Assembly (NCBI GenBank): GCA_037179385.1
Contig: CM074187.1
Span: 48,642,879-48,706,878, forward strand
Length of the DNA: 64,000 nt
Origin: Holothuria scabra
Taxonomy: Eukaryota; Echinodermata; Holothuroidea; Aspidochirotida; Holothuriidae
Reading direction: 5' to 3'
Shown here: positions 1-12,489 of the stretch, piece by piece
Layout of the letters: every line of letters begins with the position of its first letter
Numbering within the stretch: position 1 is the first letter of the stretch
Notes under the pieces: generated by a model
What the model was told of the DNA's origin: nothing
What the model saw: only the letters and a program-made list of their open reading frames with translations
Database searches by the model: none
Made by a program: the position numbers and the translations under genes

Positions 1-124
1 GGAGATAACACAACGCTCATTCCAGGGTACCCCGCCAGTGCAAAATCGAGATATTTGGTCACTCTGCTGATGGCTTCACAAACTAAATTAATGGGGGAGA
101 CCACGACTGTGATCAGCTATGCAG
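1..124 (+). CDS. Candidate 3' part of an internal exon of an unrecognised host gene
   Basis: Frame 1 is open from the first base to codon 48 and reads as ordinary protein, with LIPGYPASAKS near residues 6-16 and RYLVTLLMASQTK near 18-30. At 121-130 the sequence gcag|gtaaac is a good splice donor, which would end the exon at 124 in phase 1; a stop follows shortly inside the putative intron. The 5' end lies outside the window. I do not recognise the protein. An open run of this length can arise by chance in one of six frames, so the call rests on composition plus the donor. Confidence 0.35.
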
Positions 125-3100
125 GTAAACATCATCTCAATTTATGAGTCTTATTAAATAACCAACTCCCCTGCTGTTAAGGAATTGCATCTAATAGACA
201 ATATACTAAAGTGGCAAAATTAAACGCCCCAATCTGAGGCCCAGCATTACCAACTGCTTAGAACTGTTTCTGGTTTACAGTCTCTCACTGATCTGTGGGA
301 TAAATTCAATATCCCCACTGGAATGTTGAGAGTCACAATAAACAAACAAATGAAAAAAATTCTGACTTGTAATCTAAAATGTAACAGTATAGAGCCAAGA
401 AACTATTAAAAAAATCCTACATGAAGCCAAAAGAGGCTATTTTTTCAAACTTCATATCAACAAATGAGAAAAATATTTTCAAGAAGGTGGGGACAATTTT
501 AGGACTTAACCAATAATTTCACTTTTGTAACATGCACCCCTATAAATTAATTACTGGTGCTGAACATAAAGTTTAATATAAATTCCCCCCCCCCCCTCTT
601 TTCCTCTTTTCATGTCTATCACTGAAGTGTAATTTTGAAACCCCAGAGATGACAAAACAAACCTACAAAGCAGTCACTGAAATCGTCTTACTGTATATTA
701 AAGATTCAAACTCGAATCTCTCTCTGGTCTCTTATAAGCCTAGAAGGTACCAAAAAAGGATGCTGGAATGATTGTTGCAGGTTTAGACCCTAAAAGATGA
801 ATGAAGTCTATTTCTTACTTAAATCGTCCAAAATTAATCGGGACATTTAACAGCAGAGTTACCTAAAGGAATAGCAAAATAACTTTAAACAGATCTAAGA
901 AAAATGTTGGCATAAAATAATGATGCAATAACTGCATTTTTTAAATAATGGCTTTTAATAGAGATAAAGGAAGAGCTTAGAAAAGCAGGATGTGCTTGAC
1001 TTTTGGTTGTGTTGTAATGCATATGGAACCATTTTGATTTGGGAGAGGGGTACATAAGATTTTTTTTAACTTGTGCCTTTTTTGACCATTTTTGGACAAA
1101 CTCCTACAAATTTTCCCAAATTTAACTACAAATTTTGTCAAGTTTAGCAAACCTGAAATATCTAAGAACTTTCGTCTAAATTTACTTATACCTGAATTCA
1201 CACTGCAAATTTTCATCCCCCCTCCCCAATTTTTTTTTCATAGGCTTACTGTGCAGTTTACCTGAAGACCACAATACACTTAAATAGCAAGAGTTCACTG
1301 ACAGCAAGCAGATTGGACAGGTTTTATTGTGGTTAAAGAGGTATGCACATACAAACATCTACAGATGTTGAGAGCATTAAACAGTCATATCCTTCCTTGC
1401 AATGACCCTTTGACCTTTCCTACATCTCAGGGACTATAATCTGATCAAAATTTAATTCAAAATCACATTTGCCGAAAACATATACATACTTCCTTCAACA
1501 ATCTTAGCCTTATCTTTATTCTGTAATCTTTTAGAATGTATTCTGATCAACTCTTTACTGGATGGGGCCAAGTCAGGTGACCGAGAATTTCTTTACTGCA
1601 GTCTATATTTACCATCATCAAACCATCACATCCATCTTTGAAAGTTCAATGCTGCAGGTGTTCAAAGAGCTGTTATACTTTTCAAGGCATGGAATTTCAA
1701 CCAATGGCCTCCTTGTGCATACAAGAATTGAACAAGCAGTTCCCACTATAAATGTGTCTTACGGAAAGAGTATGAATAATCATCACAGAATAGAGTGAGC
1801 ACTGCTTAATAAGGATATAAAGTAGCCTACATGCAAAACATCTGTACACTGCCACAAGGGAACCTTTTATCTAATAAACTGCATAGGGATATTGAAAACT
1901 AACTGTAACTATTATGCATTATGTGATACACTAATCCATGGTGTATGTATCAGTAGATACAACAATACATTTATAGCATGTACAGTTAAAAATAAGTGTA
2001 CTGAAATTCATTCATTTATTCATTTATTTGTTTTTCCACATTGTCCAAAAAAAATATATACAGACAGAAGGAACACAACAAAATAATTGTGGATGGAAGT
2101 GAACTTAAAACCCTTATGGGCTTGACAATGAAGATCACTCCCGACAAAATGCTCATAAATTAAACTTTAGTAGCCTTGTATATATATACACCTATTATAG
2201 TTACAGCTGTATATGCTAACTTTTCAAAGTAATAATTCTTTCTGTCACTATTTGTCATAGAATGGAATAGGTGAGCTAAAATTGAACTAACTTGGATAAT
2301 TGAAATATGCCATAAAATTATTCACTTTTTCACTTGAGCAAGTACCTTAGGTATTATACTTCCATGCTTGCAGTCCACACTGTGTGAAATTTGAGCAGGT
2401 GTTTCAGAATGTTGCATTTTTGTTGAGCAATTGTTTGATCAAAACCATCATAAACCCCCAATGGATAACAATATGCCTTGATTGCAACCCCATCCCCCCC
2501 CCCTCTCAGTGAATAATAATGAAGGCCAACATTAAATCAAGGATCAACTGTTAAAAAACTTCAGAGGTACAGTACAGTAGGCAATGCCATGGGGGGAGGG
2601 GGAGGGGGGTAGATCCATAATGGATAGGAAATACTAAGAAGGGTTTGCCAAATATCTGACCAAAATAAAATAACGAAGGGAAATTATGACTTCATTTGAT
2701 GCCCAGTTAAAACATGTTGTGCAATTAAGGCAAGGGCAATTCAATATAGGTAACCCCTATAGTTTCTGTTCCTTGTACTGGGAAATTTTCAACATAAATT
2801 ACTGACTGTACACAGTTATGACATGATGCTTTCAACCTACAATGTGTTAGATAGAATTATCTCTTATAGAGTGAAATCCAGCATAAGGTTTACTTCATAG
2901 CAATGAACACTCTTGAGAAGGCGTATCGATACAATTACTATGAAACTGTGAGCCCTGCGGACATCTACCCTGCCATAAAACAAGTATGATTTCACAGTCT
3001 AATAATAGGTGACATTTCAGATAATAATATCCTTCTTAACAAGCGGGTATGGTGGTATTAAACATATTAAACATAAATGAATAAATTAACCTAATTAAAA

Positions 3101-3395
3101 GTCTGTAAATTTGCCCCATTCCAATTTTCTCAAGAGAAATACTGTACAGGTACACTATTAACCTTTACATAAAAGCACAGTATCTAGGCAGGAAAAATGT
3201 CACAATTTTTACCAAAACTGAAACTGTCTAATCATTCAGATACTCTATCCTAGGAAGTGAACTTTAAGCAGGAGAATGCTGTAGTTGGGGGCAATGACCA
3301 GATATTGAAAATATTTCAGGCTACAAGCATGAAAAAAAAAATTGTGAAAACTTGAGGAAGCAAGAATACTGTAGCTCCACGAAATTTACTTTGAA
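125..3395. other. AT-rich stretch, no gene seen
   Basis: Intronic or intergenic DNA. I see only A/T runs, short C runs (near 588 and 2490), a G-rich patch near 2593 and unsupported short ORFs. If 1-124 is an exon, this would be its downstream intron. Confidence 0.5.
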
Positions 3396-3672
3396 GCAAC
3401 AGCTAAATGTCACCATTTTCTTCTGATTTCTCTTTTGAAGGGGCTCAGTGAGTTGATACTGATAAGTTAATTAGAGTGTTACAGGGTCACTACCATATGA
3501 CAATGCTTATAGTAAGCATGATGGGTCAAATTTCATATCCAACAGTTATGAAAAAAAAAGTTAAAAATTTGAAATTTGTGGTGTCCCCACTTGTAATGGT
3601 TTTGTGTATCATTTAAAAAAGTCTCAAGTCATGAAATTTTGAAAACCAAACTGAACCATTAAACACCCACTT
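3396..3672 (-). mobile_element. Fragments of families M2 and M1
   Basis: Bases 3396-3436 resemble the interior of M2 (ctttgaagcaacagc, then ttctcttttgaag). From 3437 the text ggggctcagtgagttg is the terminal repeat of M1 read from its right end. Similarity continues through gacaatgcttatagtaagca to gaaaaccaaactgaacc near 3640-3660, after which M1 similarity stops. These are old, truncated copies. Confidence 0.6.
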
Positions 3673-3939
3673 TAAAAATCATGTTATCTACTGTACAGTT
3701 CCAGTGTAATAGTTCAAAGAAACACTTCACAATATTAATTACGAATGCGGCTGCACAACTTAAATAGCTCTCCTGTCTTCCCTCTCCATCCCGACTTCCC
3801 CTCACCAACTTTGAGTCATCTACCCCTTGCCCCATCTTCTCAATGAGTGCCACTGTCTGGCTTCCTGTGATACTGCTAGAACAAGTAACTTGACCAATCA
3901 CAATTTGATATTAGTGTATTTTCAGTATGAAAGTATTAA

Positions 3940-4307
3940 AGGGGCATACTGAGTTAGCAAAATAAGTCAACTTTTTTATAAGTACTACATACACAAAAAG
4001 TTAAAATTTTACTATATTTTTGTTCTTTTTTACTTTCACTTATTTATGTTGTTTTTTGTTTTTTTTTTAACTTTTTGTATCCTAGCTTGTAATGGTTTTG
4101 TACAATTTCAAAGTGTCTATTCATGAATTTTATAAACTAACTTGAATTTTTTATTACTTTATACTGATGAAACATTAATAAATAATTTGTATGAAGGATG
4201 TGGAGATTGCCTACAGGGTAAGTTTGACCATTTCTCATTAGTATATAAAGAAAACTTAATAGGTTTGGGAAAAATCTGCTTAATTTCATGAATCAACTCA
4301 GTATACT
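3940..4307 (-). mobile_element. Full-length diverged M1 element (TTAA-inserting MITE)
   Basis: The element is flanked by TTAA at 3936-3939 and 4308-4311. It starts aggggcatactgagtt and ends aactcagtatact, the diverged terminal repeats of M1. The right part matches the M1 left end (ttcatgaaatt, then the a-rich tract, then an aatggtcaaactta-like string) when read on the minus strand. No coding capacity. Confidence 0.65.
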
Positions 4308-4811
4308 TTAAACTGTGTCATGGAAACCAACGCCAATTAATCTAGTAGTAATTAGACCAAGTATTAGTCCCCATGGTGATGACTGACATGGGTAATTAAT
4401 TCCCAGCTGTGTTACCTTAATTTACATCTTTGCATTTCAATTCATTGAATCAAAGATATGGCTACCCCTTCCTTTATAATTAATACTGCACTAGTACAGT
4501 GTCAAAATGTACATCAGCAAAGTAATAATACTGTATGCCTACTGCATTTTGAGCAGGCCATTAGCTGTCAATTTCATGCATAGTCCAGAACCATACTTAT
4601 GCTTTTGTGTTTCCATACTTTTCATCCTATTATTTTGACCTTGAGGCATGATGAAGTTTCAAAAATTCTGTTGTTCAGGATGCATTTTGGGTATTATCAG
4701 TCACATATCACATATCAGTCAAGACTGAAACCATATATTACTTACAATACAGTGCAAAATAATATACAGTACCCTGTTGTTTTATGCATGCACTTACCAA
4801 CTTTTACTTAA
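4308..4811. other. No gene seen
   Basis: AT-rich DNA without a convincing ORF or a recognised repeat. Confidence 0.4.
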
Positions 4812-5054
4812 AGGAAAAATGCAGCTATCCCAATTTGAATTAGTGTAGTAGTATATCCTATTTCATCACTGGCTCTTGAGAACCATGCGACAACTTTTTT
4901 TTCCTTGAATTGTGAAATGTATTCGGAGAAACTCATTACTCTACCTTAATAAATGTAATATTTAAGTCCCTAAAAAGGGTACTTGAGAGAATAAAAAAAA
5001 AACTCTAATTAACTGTTACTTCAAAAAAGTTTGGGGAGACTACATTTTAGACCT
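4812..5054 (+). mobile_element. M2 element (TTAA-inserting MITE)
   Basis: TTAA sits at 4808-4811. The element opens aggaaaaatgcagctatccc and closes with aagtttggggagact followed by acct and a TTAG remnant of the target. The internal signature gtgtagtag...tttcat..ctggctcttgagaaccatg is shared with the copies at 6062, 7288, 10652 and 35297. About 243 bp, non-coding. Confidence 0.7.
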
Positions 5055-5914
5055 TTAGTAGTATAAATTGTCACCTTTTATAACCATAGTACAAATAGAA
5101 GTTTATAATGCCCGTAATTAACAATGGAACAACCTACTCCACCAATGAACTAAAATATAAAAAAAAGTTGTGCATGATGCCAAATAATTGAATTCACTGA
5201 ACTATATAATTATTTACTCATGATGAATGGTATCACAGTTGCACCCACCACACAAATGAGAAGTCAACTAAAGGGTGAGCTGAATATCTAACATCCTACC
5301 ACTAGTCTCATATGGTAAATAGTGTGTAGGCTTCTAAACCCAGATATTTATGCAAACCAAACAGGTCGGCTGTTGCTATAGGTTACTAGCACAGCAAACA
5401 AGGTTTGGTGACTACAGCTTAGTTAAAATACAAGTCAAGGACACAAGGTTTTTCAAAAAATTTAAAAATGTAAATCTTGGAGTTGGAGGCCCTTGTCAAT
5501 ATTTGTGGGAGGCTTCAAGAAGTTCCTAGTTGATTAAGAACATACACAAAGCACTAGTACAACCTTAAGGTTTTAGTAGGCTATTAGAGCAACATTCTGT
5601 ATAGTGTGCATAGCATAAAGGGTAAACCACAACAAGTATGGGTGCCAGTTGGGTACCTTCTGACTATGTGACCACGCTACAGAGACATCAGATATAACCC
5701 ACTGAAGAAAAAGGCACTCATCACCAAGCTGTATGAATATAGAGGACAGTGTCAAAGAGAAGTTTTGGGTTAACAAGGGTTTGTAAAGTATTTCAATAAC
5801 AGTGGCTAAATGATCACCATTTTTTTTTTTTTTTTTTATTTTTCTCCTTATTTCTTGGAGGTGCATACTATAACAAACATTAGAACTAACATGCAATACA
5901 ACAGGTCTTGAACT
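5055..5914. other. No gene seen; poly-T tract at 5821-5839
   Basis: The 107-codon minus-strand ORF here (5573-5896) crosses the poly-T tract and has no recognisable domain, so I do not call it. Nothing else is supported. Confidence 0.4.
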
Positions 5915-5918
5915 TTAA

Positions 5919-6536
5919 AGTGGCTCATTGAGTTGGTTCATGAAATTCAACAAATTTTTCCAAACGTATTGAGTTTTCTTCACATACCAATGACAAATGG
6001 TCTATCTTAGACAATCCCTGTGCCCTAAACACAAATAACTGTTTTATGGGTGAGTGCTTAAAGGGAAGGAGCAGTCATCCCAAACTGAAGAAGTGTAGTA
6101 GACTGTCCAGTTTCATGATTGGCTGTTGGGAGTCATGTGACAGTGTTTTTTCTCTTCAAATATGAAATTTACCAGAAATAACTGATTGGTTTACCGTGAA
6201 TATGCAATAGTAAAGTCATAAAATGTAATTGAAGATACTTTAAAGAGATAAAAGATGAAAATTGAGTTATTCAGCTTTTTCTTCAAAATAAGTTTGGGGA
6301 GACTGTTCTTTACCTTTAATGTTTCAAGTCGGTTTTCAAAACTTCTTGACCAAACACTTTTTCAAATTATGTACAAAACCATTACAAGTCAGGACACAAG
6401 AAAATTCAAAATTTTAGCTTTTTCTGTGACTTTTGGACTTGAAACTTGAATTGTTATGCTGTCTATAAGCATTGTTACGTGATAGTGACCCTTTGAGACT
6501 CTCATTAAGTTATCGATATCAACTCAATGAGCCTCT
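5919..6536 (+). mobile_element. M1 element interrupted by a nested M2
   Basis: TTAA copies flank it at 5915-5918 and 6537-6540. The ends are agtggctcattgagttg and its inverse caactcaatgagcctct, a terminal inverted repeat of about 17-19 bp. The M1 body is split at 6062-6315 by an M2 element, which explains its extra length (618 bp against about 350 bp for uninterrupted copies). Confidence 0.85.
6062..6315 (+). mobile_element. M2 element nested inside M1
   Basis: It is flanked by TTAA at 6058-6061 and 6316-6319. The ends are agggaaggagcagtcatccc and ggggagactgttctttacct, which are inverted repeats. Other M1 copies read gtgcttaacggttcaag at this place, so the undisturbed target carries a single TTAA. 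That confirms both the element boundaries and the 4-bp target duplication. Confidence 0.85.
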
Positions 6537-6540
6537 TTAA

Positions 6541-7283
6541 AGCACTGCAGTGAAATTGCAACACCAGTACTGTAAGGAGTGTGACAATTTGCACACCTTG
6601 ACAAACAAATGGGAACTCGGTTAAATCTAATTAATTATAAAGCTAATTGTAAAGCATGTCCATCATGCTCCTAATTTTCTCCTGAGGAATGTGCATGATA
6701 TGTAGCTTGCCTGGAAAATTTAAGACTTTAGTCCTGATACAACAGTTTAGTTTTGATGAAAGTTTTGGCTAGTAGGTAGTATAATATATATTCCTCGAAA
6801 ACAGCTCTCTGGTCAGTACAAAGAAATACTCAGAGTGGCATTTCTAAGAATCAAGCACAGAAGTATATGTAGTCATTGATGTTCCATGGTTTTATACCTC
6901 CCATGGTTTTCAACATGACATATTAACCAGGGTTCTCTGTTTTGCAATGGATCTGTGGCCATGGCAACAGTTTCCTACATATACTGGTACTTATAAAGTA
7001 GAGACAGAACATACTGTAAGGCTTACTAGCAAAGTTGAATTAAGTATAAATAGGCAACAACACACAGTTAGTGTATGCCTTTTAGGAAAATGAAATGGTT
7101 ATCCAAAGGACAAATGTTATTGTCCAAAAGACAACCATTTAGCAGAAGACCTGCTGTCCTGCATGGAATCTGGTAGTCTTAATAAATTTTTCAGAAATAA
7201 TACAACTAGCATAATGTTCAGAAATGCACAAGTCATAGCATACTACATTGAGAAAAACACATAGCCAACATGGGTCATTGCAA
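6541..7283. other. No gene seen
   Basis: AT-rich unique-looking sequence with no supported feature. Confidence 0.4.
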
Positions 7284-7287
7284 TTAG

Positions 7288-7546
7288 AAGGGGATGTGCA
7301 GTCTTCCCAACTTGAATTGGATAAGTAAACTGTGCTGTTTCATGATTGGTTCGAAAGAGCCATATGACAATATTTTTTCAACTCAAATGTTAAATCGATT
7401 CTGAAGTAACTGTTTGGTGTACCTCCAGTATGCAACACTGAAGTCCATAAATCTTATGAAAGATATATAGGAGAGAAATGAAAAGAAAATTGTAAGATAT
7501 TTGCTGCTGTCTCAAAATAAATTCTGGGAGGCTGTTCTTATCTTTT
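7288..7546 (+). mobile_element. M2 element
   Basis: It begins aaggggatgtgcagtcttcc after a diverged target (TTAG) and ends ctgggaggctgttcttatct. The interior has the family signature tttcatgattggttcgaaagagccatatgac. Diverged and non-coding. Confidence 0.65.
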
Positions 7547-8030
7547 ACTTGAAAATTCAGGAATGACAAGTTCATTGACTTTATCTCCATTGCAAAATAA
7601 ATTTATTGCACTCAAATTTTTTGTTGACAACCTGCTACAGAAGTATTACCAATATTTCTACAATCCATCAGAAATGCTACATTGTATTGGATACCTGGAA
7701 TGCTGCATACAGGCAGGAACAATTTGATACTATAAATGTGTTAGATAAAGTGGTCATGCCTAAATTAGTGATCTGATTAATCAATAGCTTTTACACCTGC
7801 TATGTTTAGTCATACCTGAATGAAATCACTTTCAAATGATTTAATAATGAAATTTAAATCCTATTGTCTTACTTGGCAGTGTAATTTAAAATTCATTTCC
7901 CAGCTTCAAACTTCTGTATTAATGCCAGTATCCTAGTACCATAATTTAAGAATTGCTACTTTTATTGATGTGTCAATTAATTGTTGCTTCAAGTATGTAG
8001 TTCTTAGGTTCTGTTTTTTAGTCTTCAGTA
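7547..8030. other. No gene seen
   Basis: AT-rich sequence, no supported feature. Confidence 0.4.
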
Positions 8031-8110
8031 TTCATGACCCAGCCAGGAGTGAAACTCCTGACCTCCAGACTGCAAGTTGGATTCTCTAACCACTTGACCA
8101 TGCAGTCAGC
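8031..8110 (-). repeat. tRNA-derived SINE-like head (pseudo-tRNA)
   Basis: On the minus strand the text gcatggtcaagtggttagag resembles a tRNA D-arm and box A. After it, gaggtcaggagtttcactcc resembles the T-arm and box B at the right spacing. The anticodon stem does not pair cleanly and the acceptor arm is poor, so this is a decayed SINE promoter region or pseudogene, not a working tRNA gene. Confidence 0.5.
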
Positions 8111-9298
8111 TACCTTTTCCACCAGAAGATCAGTGGTCCACCGTACAGCATCTATAGTAACATACTTTTAAAACAGTTTTGACTACTGCTTACTGAAAAC
8201 CAACCTTTTAAGCTCCTCTAATGATTTCTTTTTAACAAAATCTAAAATTTGAATTTCATCACCAGAAACATTTCTACGATGAAAAAGACCTGAAACTTAA
8301 AAATGAACCAGTGGTATAAAGTACTACTGTATAAGATATCACAGACTTCTTAGTCACACTCACTGAAACTATGGTTGTCAAAGTTACATGACACTTAAAA
8401 TATCAACACTTCTTTGTCAAAAATTCCATTTCGACTAACCTTCAAAACTTCTTGGTGCCCAAAAATTGTTGCCAATATCCACTGCTACGTACACACTCTG
8501 AATCTAGGACATGTTATAGCATCCACGTGCATTTGCTGACATCCTGTGTTATAGTGTCAGCACACACATAATTACAAAATTAAATGTCAAGCAACCTACA
8601 GACCTAGTTAACAAGAACCTAACTGCTAATACTCCTACACATAGATTCATATCCATGTGGCATCGGTTAAATTGTTCCTGTAAATGCAGTATGTCAACAA
8701 CGCATGAAGCCAAATTTATCATTTACCCACCCTTCTACAAACTCCTAGCCCATCGCGTTACAGCAGCAAATCGACTACAGTAAATACACATACAACATGT
8801 ACACACACACACACACACATATACTTCATTCAGCCACTACACATCCTGTCATTCGTTGGGATATTAGTACTTCCTTCTTTTCATCTTGGCAAAGACTTCA
8901 AAGTCATTTCCCTGGCCATGAATCATGTGCCTAGTCTTTGCTTTTCAAATAACGCCAACTCAGCTGTCGCACTCTATTTTAACTCTAACTCAAGGTGTAT
9001 TGATTGCTATCTAAAGTGTTGGTGAAGGGAAAACATCCCAGAAAAACACAAGCCCCTAAATTCCAATTTTGCAATCTTTCTGCTCACAAAATGTAAGGCT
9101 AATGTTTCCAGGTTACTTGCCCTAAAAAGGAAATGATCAGAATAAGAGTTGGAAAGATATTTTGCTCATCTCACTTCAAATATGACAAACTCCTTTGAAG
9201 CATAAAACAAAGATGTGCATTGGAGAGTGACATACAGTATGAACATAAATGGTCAGGAGTAGCCCCCCCCCCATCCAAAAAAAAAATAAAATAACCGC
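8111..9298. other. No gene seen; (CA)n microsatellite near 8800-8820
   Basis: It contains an acacac run at about 8800-8820 and a C-run/A-run pair near 9263-9290. No supported ORF. Confidence 0.45.
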
Positions 9299-9477
9299 TT
9301 ACTTTGAAGCAACAGCAAAATCTCACAATCTCAGTCTCTTCTTACTTTGCTTTGATCTTTCATTTATATTTCATCATATTTTTGAAAATGTTGTCACATG
9401 ACTCTCAAGAGCCAATCATAAAACCAGACAGCCTGTGACACTACAGTACTTCATGTTGAAGTGACTGCATTTTATCC
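9299..9477 (-). mobile_element. Partial M2 element
   Basis: Read on the minus strand, the right end (ggataaaatgcagtcacttc) and the signature gattggctcttgagagtcatgtgacaac match M2 when taken piecewise. The left end fades into the tract ctttgaagcaacagcaaaatc. Confidence 0.6.
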
Positions 9478-9733
9478 TTTGACCTTTGGCAAAAATTATG
9501 ACAAGAGAGGGCATTCTGTCCACTACTGTATACATAATGTAATGTACAAGTAATATTGTGTAATGCAACCTGCCAGGGGATCACAACATGAGATCCAAAT
9601 CTGATCATGTTATCTCCTATAAAATTTTATCTTTGGCAAAATTATCATACAAGTACATAAAAAAAAATTGACTGCAAGCCCAGAGTTTTTAATTTTCCAT
9701 GTGTGCTACAAATCACACTCCTCAGAAACTTAA

Positions 9734-10030
9734 CGGGCCAATCCTCTCACCCAAAACTACACTTCTTGTAGAGGGGTATAGAAACTCTCCATTGGCTCAG
9801 CTTTTTGATTGACTGTTAATTCAAACAATGCAGACTACCAAAGCTTATATTACACAGTGTGAACTGTACTGAGAGTGTTTTGATTTTACACATAGAGCTT
9901 TTCTATACTCACTCTGAAGCAATGAACTGTGATTGTGACTGCATAAGAATGAATTTCACACAATTGTGGGAGGAGCTTAAGGCAGAAGGTTAGGAGAATT
10001 GTTACTAATTGGGGTGAGAGAGCTGGGCCT
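9734..10030 (+). mobile_element. M3 element (TTAA-inserting MITE)
   Basis: Flanked by TTAA at 9730-9733 and 10031-10034. The left end is gggccaatcctctcaccc and the right end is ggggtgagagagctgggcct, inverted repeats of about 20 bp with mismatches. About 297 bp, no ORF. Relatives lie at 15653 and 16471. Confidence 0.8.
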
Positions 10031-10647
10031 TTAAGAAGTGTGGTAAGTGTGCTGCTTCATTACACTTATATAGATTCACATGAACCCCCATTCTTCATCT
10101 AGGTGTGCAAAAAATCCTGACAGTGATTTTAGGTGAGTGATGGTGTGTGCAATTGCACTCGCACACCTCAAAACTTAAGGCCTGTAACTGTTTATTACAC
10201 ATTGGCTTACAGTACTATACAGTAGTGTTGTGTACACTGACTTGCCAGGAAATTATTAGTACTGGTGAAATGAGATAAAAGTTGGTCCAAATCTGTCCAA
10301 TTGAATCTCTAATCTGTTAATGGAGTCCTACATTACACATTAAGACCATAAAGATCATTATAAATTCATGTTCTGCAAATACAGGGTGCATGACCTGTTT
10401 TGCACAATACTTTTTGTACAATACATATGATCCTGTACAATACTAAATACTGACACGACGTCAGCATCAACGGAACAGTAAGTGCATAATGTATACCTGT
10501 ACTTCAAACATTTGTCTATTAGAAAAAGTTAAATTTCAACTTTGAAATTGTTAAGCAAGGTTTGACTAACTGAAACTTATTGTTGTAATCTTTCAAGTGT
10601 GTTACACAGGTTAAAAACAAATGGTGACAAAACTACTGTACAACACC
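10031..10647. other. No gene seen
   Basis: AT-rich sequence without supported features. Confidence 0.4.
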
Positions 10648-10651
10648 TTAA

Positions 10652-10895
10652 AGGGCAAGAGCAGTCATTCAAACTTGAAAGTAGTGTAGTAGACTGTTCT
10701 GTTTCATGATTGAGAGTGATGTGATAGTATTTCTTCTCTTCAAATGAGATATTTAGTTTGAATAACTGCTTTGATTACCTTGAATTTAATGAGTCAAAAT
10801 ATTGTAGAAGATTTTTTGAAGAGAAATAAGAAAATAGTGAGATTTACAGTAGCTGCTGATTCAAAATAAGTTTTCGGTAACTGCACTTGCTCTTC
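10652..10895 (+). mobile_element. M2 element
   Basis: TTAA is at 10648-10651. It starts agggcaagagcagtcattc, contains gtagtgtagtagactgttct, and ends near ctgcacttgctct with a decayed target copy (TCAA). Non-coding. Confidence 0.7.
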
Positions 10896-12485
10896 AATAT
10901 TTACATGCATCAATGACTGTTGGCCAAACAAAGGGTTAAATTCTGTGGACCTTGAAAGTAACAGTCCTTAACAGTCCTTAGATGCATAAGAGGATATTTC
11001 CTGCCTATGTATGTTGATATACCAACATTTCTTTGAAACACAAGTGAATGATGGGTAGTGAGACTTGTTTACTGCAGCGTGTGAAATTAGCGGTCGTCCG
11101 ATCGTCTGAGACGACCTTAATTTCCATCGGACCACAACAATGCACCAAAATAAACTTGCGCAGTTGTCCTGCTGACGACCAAGTGCACAAGGTAGGCATA
11201 GTCAACAGTGCTTTCTGTGAAAATATTTGCTGCAATCCGGATGTTTTTCTGTGTAAGAAATCCCTAGCAAACAAGTGCACCGAGTGCTTACTTGTTGTGT
11301 CCTTTCAACAGTTACGTACATCTATGCCACAGTGCATGCACCGCAATGCGCAATCTATAGGCAATTCAGTACACAAACCAATGTCCGTTTACGTAAGTCG
11401 CGCGACAAATCTCAATGGAGTTTTACTGTGTGAATTTCGCCACATTGAGTAACAGTAACTCAATGGGGATTTCCAGCAGTCTGTGTACAACAGAGAAGCA
11501 TGTACAACGTTCACCATCGCGAACGTTCCATTGAAAGAGCTAAGTCAAGAGACTCTGAAACAAAATGCACTATCTCATGAAGTATCGTAACCAGCCATCC
11601 GGCTGTGTATGGGATTAGGGTATCATCATTTGCTATGCCTTTATCGCTGATAATCGCTCAGCAGCTATGAATGTTTGGTACGTTCCTGAAGGTGTTAGTG
11701 TTGTCTACTGTGATGGCCTAGGTAACAGGACGTGCTTCTTACGAACAGGGTTCTTAGCTGGCGCATGATTTAGGCTACATCAAATACATTGTGATTGATT
11801 GCTTTACTGAACGTTTAGTAAGAAACAGAAATTTTTTCAGGGACACAGAGTAACAGATACATGCAGACTTAGTTCAAAATAAGTTTAAGGTGTGTTAAAA
11901 CTATATTGTTGCAATGGTAACAAAATCATGTTGTGCTTCCAGAATTTTTTTTTTGTTATCGGTATCGGGCCGATATTAACTTTGAGCTATCTGTTGTCGG
12001 CGAATTCCGACATCTCCGTTATCGGATAAACACTAAATAAAACGCAAGTTGCCGCTTCAGATATTATTTTCGTCTTATCAAAACACTAGCGGTCCTACTC
12101 CTTAGGTCATAACTAAATTTGCTGTTCCTGCCTGCCATGTAATCATAATCACAGGCATACCATCATAACTGCCAGAAACAATTAAAGGTCATGCAAAATT
12201 TATTGAAACACTTGTTTTGCCAATATTTATCCTGAGTTTTGAAGGATGACCAACACTGATGGAGGGCGACCAAATCGTATGGAATGTTCACAGGTAGGTA
12301 GCCCCTTGGGACTACCAATGAAAATTCCTTAAATTCACACCCTGTACTGTACACTCTACTTTTCTGGAAAAAACTATACGCTGGCTTTTCTTTCACTTGG
12401 ACTGAATTTCAGATTTTAAGTTCAGGTCCATGGAAGTAAAGATCTCGTAATTACTGTACGATTCAAATTTACTTCTGCAGTGAAC
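10896..12485. other. Mixed, locally less AT-rich stretch; no gene proven
   Basis: Bases 11040-11460 are richer in CG than their neighbours and hold overlapping ORFs on both strands (134 codons on +, 91 on -). Neither shows a recognisable domain or a splice context I trust. Near 11956-11980 there is a small palindrome (tatcggtatcgggccgata) of the kind seen in DNA-transposon ends. A promoter or exon could be hidden here but the sequence does not prove one. Confidence 0.35.
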
Positions 12486-12489
12486 TTAA

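Noticed and set aside
3806..3872. Possible 67-bp minus-strand exon (tctagcag acceptor, ttg|gtgagg donor)
   Set aside because: It is short, lies between transposon fragments and has no partner exons. The splice sites alone are weak evidence.
8031..8110. Functional tRNA gene
   Set aside because: The acceptor and anticodon stems do not pair properly. Only the internal promoter-like boxes are recognisable.
11048..11452. 134-codon + ORF overlapping a 91-codon - ORF
   Set aside because: Both strands are open over the same bases, no domain is recognisable and no splice signals fit. Not enough to call a gene.
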